From JAXLVB01 sp046329195 (GTDB taxonomy: Bacteria > Bacteroidota > Bacteroidia > Cytophagales > Spirosomataceae), in contig JAXLVB010000002.1 in assembly GCA_046329195.1 (NCBI GenBank), positions 558,001-622,000 of the forward strand: a stretch of DNA of 64,000 bases, in the 5' to 3' direction. Position numbers and translations under genes: made by a program. Of the stretch, positions 58,318 to 64,000 are shown piece by piece (the stretch's first letter is position 1; the number at the start of each line of letters is the position of its first letter). Below the pieces are notes generated by a model. It was given only the letters and a program-made list of their open reading frames with translations. It did not search any database and was not told where the DNA came from.

Positions 58318-60227
58318 GGGAGTAATTGTTTGGTTGGTTTATCAAAAGAATAAATGAGTTGCAAAGCAAAGTTGCGTCCAGGCATTGCCTTATTTTCAAT
58401 ACTTAAATAAAGGGTATTTAGCAGGTTATTCACGCTACTCGAAAGAGTAAGATGGTGGGTAAGGAATTGTATTTTTTTACTAACCTGAACCCTGAATTGA
58501 GCAAATGCAGGAAGATACTTTGTATTATCTGAAGTTGTGTATCGTTTGCTGTAATAATATCCTTGAGCCAAAACACTAAACCCATGCGTTTGGTATAAGA
58601 CTGTAGAAGCCACCGTATGGACAGGAATGTAGATTAATTGCTTTCCTATAAAGTCATAATCAAATGGCGAATTCACTTGATTAAAAGTGCTTCTTGTAAG
58701 GGAATAATGAGTATTTATATCGAATGAATGTTCGGTTGATTTGTATAACATCTTCAATTTTAGCTCTATTCCTTGCGAAATGACGTGTTGGATGTTTTCG
58801 GCCTTATAATTCTTTGTTGGGTTCCAAATAATCCAGTTTTTGACATTATTCCGAAAGCCAGTGGCACCTGTCTCGATATGGATCTGAGGGGTAGGTTGCC
58901 AATTGTAAATAAATCCAGCCTCATAATTCAGTCCATTTTCGGGTAGAATCAACGGATTTCCTTGGGGTTGCCAATACCGCTCATTCAGGGTAGGAATATG
59001 ATAACTGATGGCCCAGGTTGAGTTAAAAGTTAATTGGCTTTTTTGAAGTTGAAGAACTTTCCACTTTAAACCGACCGATGGGGCTATGGGAGCTGTATAA
59101 GCCGAAGAAAAAGATTGACGACAATTAAGGGTACTATACAAACGGCTACCCCAATGCTGTCTAAACAACACATAGGCATCCGCTCTCCATTCATCAATCA
59201 ACTGCCCATACGCATCTACATAGGCGTGGTATAGGTTAACCTCTGTGCCAGCTTTTAAACTTCCCTTGCCTTGGAATGGGAGATTAAAAGAAGTCCACTC
59301 TTTCTCCACTCGACCCAGCCAACGGCTAACCAGTGTTTGGTCCGATTGATACAGGAAGTTGTCTTGAATAAATCCAATTTTACTCTCCCACGATCTCACC
59401 TGCATTTCAGCTAATACACGGATAGTTTGGTCAAATTGGAAAGTATTGCTTGTGCTGGGTTCAAGGTGCGTAACGGCTCGTTGCGACCACACATGAACAC
59501 CAAACAAGGCATTCCGTTTACCTTTCCAGAACGCATCATACATCCCTCCTATTCGCTTGAATTGAGCTACTCCAACAGCATACCGAAGCAACGAATCATA
59601 TGGATAACAATTAGGTTGGGCATCGTAAAAAAAGGTAGCTTTTTGCTCAAGTTTGGGTGTAGAAATCTGAGCTAATAGTTGAATGTTGGTGTTACCAAAC
59701 GAAGCGAATTGCCCCCCAAGTTGAAAGGCTGTTTTAGGTTGCCAAGTGGGTGTAGAATTGAGATGAATACTCCCCCCTACTGCATCGGTTCCGAAGTTAC
59801 TACTACCTCCCCCAAACACAATACTTAATTGATTAAATGCCTGAACCGGAATCACCGAAAAATCACTTAATCCCAAAGTAGCTGAGTTGATGTTAATCCC
59901 GTTCCACAAGACGGCTGTATGAGACGCTGATGTCCCTCTAAACGAAACGGTGGACAGACGACCAGCTCCATATTCTTTAAAAGCTAATGAAGACGTGACT
60001 GCCAACAACTGACCGAGCGAATTAAACCGAAATGCGTTTAGCTCGGTAGAATCGAAGCGTTGAACTTTAGCACCTGCCGCATATTTTTCAAGAGCAGTAC
60101 CCATCACCGAGACTGTAGGCAACTCGGTAGCTTGTTGCGCAAACGTGTCAAAGAATATACTTCCTTGAAGCCAGCAAAGCAACCATAACCCTTGCCTCAA
60201 GCGATGAGCAAGACAAAAATCCATCAT
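58314..60227 (-). CDS. TonB-dependent vitamin B12 receptor (BtuB-like)
   Basis: 637 residues with signal peptide (through TFA-QQ). The plug domain shows LGQLLAVTSSLAFKEYGAGRLSTVSFRGTSASHTAVLWNGININSATLGLSDFSVIP and FGTDAVGGSIHL; the remainder is a 22-strand barrel ending in ALQLIYSF, a correct outer-membrane C terminus. The DxxWNG substrate-loop pattern matches BtuB. The upstream cobalamin riboswitch makes corrinoid import the clear role. It needs TonB-ExbBD, not in the window. Confidence 0.88.
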   Translation of the reverse strand: MMDFCLAHRLRQGLWLLCWLQGSIFFDTFAQQATELPTVSVMGTALEKYAAGAKVQRFDSTELNAFRFNSLGQLLAVTSSLAFKEYGAGRLSTVSFRGTSASHTAVLWNGININSATLGLSDFSVIPVQAFNQLSIVFGGGSSNFGTDAVGGSIHLNSTPTWQPKTAFQLGGQFASFGNTNIQLLAQISTPKLEQKATFFYDAQPNCYPYDSLLRYAVGVAQFKRIGGMYDAFWKGKRNALFGVHVWSQRAVTHLEPSTSNTFQFDQTIRVLAEMQVRSWESKIGFIQDNFLYQSDQTLVSRWLGRVEKEWTSFNLPFQGKGSLKAGTEVNLYHAYVDAYGQLIDEWRADAYVLFRQHWGSRLYSTLNCRQSFSSAYTAPIAPSVGLKWKVLQLQKSQLTFNSTWAISYHIPTLNERYWQPQGNPLILPENGLNYEAGFIYNWQPTPQIHIETGATGFRNNVKNWIIWNPTKNYKAENIQHVISQGIELKLKMLYKSTEHSFDINTHYSLTRSTFNQVNSPFDYDFIGKQLIYIPVHTVASTVLYQTHGFSVLAQGYYYSKRYTTSDNTKYLPAFAQFRVQVSKKIQFLTHHLTLSSSVNNLLNTLYLSIENKAMPGRNFALQLIYSFDKPTKQLLP

Positions 60228-60267
60228 AAGGGTACCCGTGAGGGCAAGATTAAAACAATGAAAGTGG

Positions 60268-60284
60268 TAGGCAACGGTTGCCTA
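60268..60284. promoter_or_regulatory. leader hairpin before the B12 receptor gene
   Basis: TAGGCAACGGTTGCCTA is an 8-bp palindrome with a 1-nt centre, lying between the riboswitch and the receptor ATG. It may be the expression platform that hides the start region when cobalamin is bound. Confidence 0.45.
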
Positions 60285-60324
60285 ATTAATGACAAGAATC
60301 TTTTCCGCCGAAAGATGTCATGCC

Positions 60325-60512
60325 GAGGAATTCGTGGCAGGTCTCCTGACTTGTCTCACTGTTTGATAGCCTTCCCATCCAGAGCGGACAGTGGCAATGC
60401 AGAACAACAGCTTGTATGAGACTTACAGTTGCGGGGACAGTTCTGGTCTTGCACCAGATTCCCTATTAAGCTTAGCAAATCTTTAGTAAAGATCGAAAGC
60501 ACCACAAATCGT
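60325..60512 (-). ncRNA. cobalamin riboswitch
   Basis: On the minus strand the RNA reads GGGAATCTGGTGCAAGACCAG, ACTGTCCCCGCAACTGTAA and then the B12 box AGTCAGGAGACCTGCCACG near 60332-60355; these are the invariant AdoCbl riboswitch blocks. The 5' edge (GGTGCTTTCGATC near 60490-60505) is set by similarity and the exact ends are approximate. It controls the receptor and lipoprotein genes, normally shutting them off when B12 is plentiful. Confidence 0.93.
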
Positions 60513-60555
60513 CACAAAGGTACAAGAAGAAAGTGGCGAAGCAATAGAAATAAAA

Positions 60556-60577
60556 AAGTCCTGTGCTGGCAGGACTT
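60556..60577 (-). terminator. intrinsic terminator of the XRE gene
   Basis: AAGTCCTG and CAGGACTT pair over 8 bp around a 6-nt loop; on the minus strand a run of T follows. Confidence 0.8.
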
Positions 60578-60584
60578 ACGTAAA

Positions 60585-61046
60585 TCAGGTTGGTTTGTAT
60601 TCTGAAAATGTTTTGTCGGAGTAAAAGATAAGGATGCGTTCTACTTTTTTCTCTGGATTTGCAATGATTTCGGTACTTACGAGATTTGGCTGTACGAAGT
60701 TAGTATCAGAAAAGTTTTTTTTAGACGATTCTGACAAAGGCACTTCAAAGGGCTTGGGAGGAGTTGAATGTGAACCATTCATTGACTTAGTAGAGGTACT
60801 CTTAGCACCACGTTTCGCACTGGGAATCTCAGGTACAAAAGATGGGGCAATTTCATCATTCATCAACCAGTCAAATCCTACGTCTGGAAACTTCTTGATA
60901 ATCTTTTGGATAATTTCAAAACTCGGTTTGTTACGTCCTGCCAGGATATGAGAGATGCTCGAACGTTGAACGCCAATAGCATCTGCAAAATGCGACGGCG
61001 AGAGCGATTTCTCAGCCATTATTTGTTTAATTTTTTCACTCAGCAT
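60585..61046 (-). CDS. XRE-family transcriptional regulator
   Basis: 153 residues. The N-terminal HTH_3 domain (KIKQIMAEKSLSPSHFADAIGVQRSSISHILAGRNKPSFEIIQKIIKKFPDVGFDWLMND) is followed by a Ser/Lys-rich linker and a short C-terminal strand region (VERILIFYSDKTFSEY) that is conserved in many Bacteroidota XRE proteins. Regulated genes are unknown. It has its own terminator and lies next to the putative origin region. Confidence 0.87.
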   Translation of the reverse strand: MLSEKIKQIMAEKSLSPSHFADAIGVQRSSISHILAGRNKPSFEIIQKIIKKFPDVGFDWLMNDEIAPSFVPEIPSAKRGAKSTSTKSMNGSHSTPPKPFEVPLSESSKKNFSDTNFVQPNLVSTEIIANPEKKVERILIFYSDKTFSEYKPT

Positions 61047-61404
61047 GGTTAACCTTGTAATGCTTTATTGGTAATGTTAATTTAATGTACAATATTAATC
61101 AGCAATCAATAAAATACAAATGGAATGATAATTTATTTTTCTAAACGAAATGTTTATCCACAAACAACTAAAAGTTATCCACAATTGTTAATAACAAGTT
61201 TAATGAATCTGCGATTGATTGTGGTATAGTAAATTTGCTGAGTTTACATTTTTGCCTTTCAGTTGATGACATATATTAATTTTTAATTGTTTATTTAACA
61301 ATGTGTTTTGTTTTTTGTAAATTGATGAGTAGTAAATTGATTTAAAAAGGTATAAAAAAGCCCCTTGTAGCAATACAAGGGGCTTTACTTTGGGTGTAGG
61401 GTGT
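61047..61404. other. candidate chromosomal replication origin region
   Basis: Two perfect DnaA boxes (TTATCCACA) sit at 61154-61162 and 61175-61183, 21 bp apart, in an AT-rich 358-bp gap, followed by a TTGTTAATAACAA palindrome and a very AT-rich tract near 61260-61345 that could unwind. A near-box (TGTGGTATA) lies at 61219. Genes on the left mostly point away from here. oriC is a reasonable reading but not proven. Confidence 0.5.
61357..61386 (-). terminator. terminator of dapD
   Basis: AAAGCCCCTTGTA and TACAAGGGGCTTT form a 13-bp perfect stem with a 4-nt loop; on the minus strand a T-run follows. Confidence 0.87.
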
Positions 61405-62220
61405 TTAAACGGCTACATTATTTTCTCTAAGAGCCTGATTTAAAGAAGTTTTCAAATCTGTACTTTGTTTGCGCTGACCGATGATGAGGGCGCATGGCAC
61501 TTGGTATTCGCCGGCAGGGAATTTTTTGGTATAACTGCCAGGAATCACAACACAGTTGTCTGGAACATAACCAATGTATTCTACGGGCTGTTCACCAGTC
61601 ACATCAATGATTTTAGAACTACCTGTAATCACCACATTTGCTCCTAAAACAGCTCTTTTTCCTACTCTGGCACCTTCTACCACAATACATCGAGAGCCAA
61701 TAAATGCCCCATCTTCAATAATTACAGGTGCGGCCTGTGGTGGTTCTAATACCCCTCCAATGCCTACACCCCCACTGAGATGGACATCTTTGCCTATTTG
61801 AGCACAACTACCTACTGTTGCCCACGTATCTACCATCGTTCCTTCATCTACGTAAGCACCAATGTTTACGTAAGAAGGCATTAAAATAACACCTTTTGCC
61901 AAATAAGCACCATAACGAGCCACAGCAGGAGGAACGACCCGTACCCCTAAGGCATCATAGCCACTTTTTAGTTTCATTTTGTCATGATATTCGAATATAC
62001 CGACTTCCGAAATGATCATTTTTTGCATTGGAAAGTATAAAACAATTCCTTTTTTTACCCACTCGTTTACTTTCCACCCCTCGGCAGAAGGTTCAGCTAC
62101 TCGAAGATGGCCACTATCTACTAATGCAATAACCTCCCTGACGGTATCTTGACTCTCAGGGGTGGATAGTAATTCTCGGTTTTCCCAGGTTGATTCGATG
62201 ATTTTTCTCAAATGATCCAT
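61405..62220 (-). CDS. dapD: 2,3,4,5-tetrahydropyridine-2,6-dicarboxylate N-succinyltransferase
   Basis: 271 residues. The N-terminal helical domain (LRKIIESTWENRELL) is followed by the left-handed beta-helix of hexapeptide repeats: GVRVVPPAVARYGAYLAKGVILMPSYVNIGAYVDEGTMVDTWATVGSCAQIGKDVHLSGGVGIGGVLEP and IEDGAFIGSRCIVVEGARVGKRAVLGANVVITGSSKI. This is the trimeric enzyme that succinylates tetrahydrodipicolinate in lysine and meso-diaminopimelate synthesis, using succinyl-CoA, in the cytosol. Confidence 0.96.
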   Translation of the reverse strand: MDHLRKIIESTWENRELLSTPESQDTVREVIALVDSGHLRVAEPSAEGWKVNEWVKKGIVLYFPMQKMIISEVGIFEYHDKMKLKSGYDALGVRVVPPAVARYGAYLAKGVILMPSYVNIGAYVDEGTMVDTWATVGSCAQIGKDVHLSGGVGIGGVLEPPQAAPVIIEDGAFIGSRCIVVEGARVGKRAVLGANVVITGSSKIIDVTGEQPVEYIGYVPDNCVVIPGSYTKKFPAGEYQVPCALIIGQRKQSTDLKTSLNQALRENNVAV

Positions 62221-63404
62221 AGTGATATGTTTTTACAAAGTAAATTAAAACTCTTTTTTTTTTGTCATGACACATCCAAAAGTACAATAAAGTCACATTC
62301 TTATTTATTGTATTTTTTTTATTTTAATATATTGACTATTAGATGTTTATATAATAAAAACAAAATATATTCTTATGTGAATATTTATATAAATTTCAAT
62401 AGAAATTTGCACATGTTTTATATGGAAAAATTAGAAGTAAGTTGTGAGTGGGGTTCTATTTGATGGAAACGAGCACAGGCGATAAAGCTATTTAAAACAA
62501 AGAAATTATCATCATCCGGCGGGCATCTGATGAGCTTGGAAGAGGCTGTCCCAACTATCTCAATAATAGTAAACATATTCTGTTTTACTGTCCCAACTTT
62601 CAGGATCTAAAGTGAAAACTCTTTTGCTGTGTAGGTAAGGAGCTTAAACAATTGAAAATCAAGGCTGTTAGTAATGTAAATAAATCAAACACTATTTCTT
62701 TTTCTATCTCGCACAAGTTCTGTTACCATTGTAAACAATAAGGTAACAATAAGTATTATATGTAAATGTAAATAGTTAACGATTCCGCCTACTATTGGTC
62801 GCAAAATGTAAATAGCTACAATAAGATTAACAAATTAAATAATCCCACTAAGATCTAAGTGAAATTTATTTACACCTATAATTTAATAATAGATACAAAT
62901 TAGCCTCAATCAATTTATTTAATAAGTGAAAGAAATGTATAATCTTATACATTTACTAAGACATACATAGAAATGTAAATAAATATATAACACAAAGAAC
63001 GGCGACTTTTTTCTGCTATAATAGAATGACAGAAAAATAAATGCTGTCTATGTAAGGATCTCTCCCTCTCCTATCATTCATGATTCTTGCGCAGATGAAC
63101 AATTTTTGGCTTTATTTTGATGAATAGTTCATGAAGATGTATCATGATAGTTTCTACGCTCTCTGGTATCTAAGTAAGCCATAAATATTGGCTTCTAAAG
63201 CAAGTTTTAGGGCAATTTCTTTCCCCTTTGAGTTCATTGATTCTATTCATTAATGAAGTAACATAAAGCACAGTAGTAAAAAAGTAATCAATACTACTAT
63301 TATTAGTAATACTAATTGCTAACCGTAGCAGCACTTTGAATTTACTAAATGTAATGGTAATACTTTCCATTACATGTTGTTTTGTTTGCTAATATTATTA
63401 TCTT
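62221..63404. other. AT-rich gene-free stretch
   Basis: About 1.2 kb with no credible gene. It holds several TGTAAATA motifs (62675, 62767, 62807, 62866 inverted, 62974) and a pair of CTGTCCCAACT repeats (62546, 62588) that resemble the end of an old insertion sequence. Small frames near 62.2-62.5 and 63.2-63.4 kb look random. It may extend the origin or hold the gapA regulatory region. Confidence 0.5.
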
Positions 63405-63412
63405 TATCTTTG
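63381..63412 (+). promoter_or_regulatory. Bacteroidota-type promoter of gapA
   Basis: TTTG at 63381-63384 and TATCTTTG (TAnnTTTG) at 63405-63412 with a 20-bp gap, 28 bp before the ATG at 63441. Confidence 0.7.
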
Positions 63413-63440
63413 TGCTGTTTAACTATATTACCTATCACAA

Positions 63441-64000
63441 ATGAGCAATGTTAAAGTAGCCATTAACGGCTTTGGAAGAATCGGGAGGTTGGCATACCGA
63501 CAAATTTACAACATGCCTGGTATTGATGTAGTTGCCATTAACGACCTTACAAAACCTTCAGTATTAGCACATCTCTTGAAGTATGATACGGCACAGGGAC
63601 GTTTTGACCAACAAGTTACAGCGACTGATAGCAGTATTATTGTCAATGGAGACGAGATTACCATTTATGCACAGCGTAATCCAGCCGAGATCCCCTGGGG
63701 AGCCCACGACGTTGATGTTGTATTGGAATGCACTGGTTTTTTTACTGATAAAGATAAAGCTGCTGCACATTTAACGGCTGGTGCCAAACGTGTAATTATT
63801 AGTGCCCCTGCAACTGGGGATTTGAAAACCATCGTTTTTAATGTTAATCACAACATTTTAGATGGTAGCGAAACCATCATTAGCTGTGCGAGCTGTACTA
63901 CGAACTGCCTTGCGCCAATGGCAAAAGCACTTAATGAGGCATTTGGTATTGAAATTGGTAGTATGACTACGGTACATGCCTATACAAATGACCAAAACAC
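63441..64000 (+). CDS. gapA: glyceraldehyde-3-phosphate dehydrogenase, N-terminal part
   Basis: 186 residues are present; the window ends inside the gene. The Rossmann start VKVAINGFGRIGRLAYRQ, NDLTKPSVLAHLLKYDTAQGRF, and the active-site SCASCTTNCLAPMAKAL with the catalytic Cys and then TTVHAYTNDQN are unmistakable. It is the NAD-dependent glycolytic enzyme (type I). The Asp in NDLT after beta-2 fits NAD specificity. Confidence 0.96.
   Translation, partial: MSNVKVAINGFGRIGRLAYRQIYNMPGIDVVAINDLTKPSVLAHLLKYDTAQGRFDQQVTATDSSIIVNGDEITIYAQRNPAEIPWGAHDVDVVLECTGFFTDKDKAAAHLTAGAKRVIISAPATGDLKTIVFNVNHNILDGSETIISCASCTTNCLAPMAKALNEAFGIEIGSMTTVHAYTNDQN

Noticed and set aside
62212..62463. 83-codon plus-strand frame in the AT-rich stretch
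   Set aside because: Composition (Tyr, Asn, Lys, Phe) simply reflects AT richness; it overlaps the dapD start.
63170..63370. 66-codon minus-strand frame before gapA
   Set aside because: No recognisable pattern, AT-driven composition; kept only as part of the gene-free region.

Overview
The window looks like chromosome of a Bacteroidota bacterium, most likely a Cytophagales/Spirosomataceae-type organism (Runella, Flectobacillus, Emticicia and relatives). The evidence is Bacteroidota-style promoters (TAnnTTTG -7 boxes before gapA and the DUF349 gene), many short lipoproteins and TonB-dependent uptake, DapD-type lysine synthesis, and DUF349, GH95 and DUF3857/transglutaminase proteins. This is inference from gene families; no rRNA is present to fix the taxon. 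About three quarters of the genes lie on the minus strand.

Layout. 1-1.2 kb: the start of a serine hydrolase and a decayed IS1-family transposase. 1.2-16.7 kb: accessory enzymes and regulators on the minus strand. These are an SDR, an orphan histidine kinase, two tandem ALO-type FAD oxidases, a TPR-tailed serine hydrolase, an ArsR/SRPBCC operon and a second SRPBCC gene sharing its operator, a cyclase-like protein, an NtrC-type regulator with a caspase-like neighbour, a PqqB-like MBL protein and an esterase. 16.8-22.7 kb: four consecutive DUF418 membrane proteins behind a triple 20-bp repeat. 23-30.6 kb: a GH95 glycosidase, a 1253-residue TPR/DUF3857/transglutaminase protein and a kelch lipoprotein. 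30.8-33.8 kb: an NSS symporter with a 41-residue partner, a dispersed repeat pair and a helix-hairpin-helix protein. 33.8-38.6 kb: hydrolases and an N-formylglutamate amidohydrolase-like lipoprotein.

38.7-42.5 kb holds the most unusual structure. Two AT-rich single-gene units are each bracketed by unit-specific inverted boundaries (GTTGTAGGCA/TGCCTACAAC and GTTGTGTGCA/TGCACACAAC). They are joined by long imperfect palindromes and lie next to a repeat-bearing spacer and a Xer/IntI-like tyrosine recombinase whose gene overlaps an ssb gene. This is the organisation of an integron cassette array, but the recombinase has no IntI-specific insertion.

42.5-56.9 kb is mostly housekeeping: pdxH, a DUF349 protein, tRNA-Thr, a nuclease lipoprotein, an alcohol dehydrogenase, an outer-membrane protein, gyrA and a TPR protein. 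It also carries an Xre/RES toxin-antitoxin pair and a MazG-like protein. 57.2-60.5 kb is a vitamin B12 uptake operon (cobalamin riboswitch, BtuB-like receptor, YncE-like lipoprotein). 60.6-64 kb holds an XRE regulator, a candidate oriC with two perfect DnaA boxes, dapD, a 1.2-kb AT-rich gene-free stretch and the start of gapA.

Start codons were adjusted where a longer reading frame ran into an operator, a signal peptide began later, or only TTG/GTG supported the longer form.
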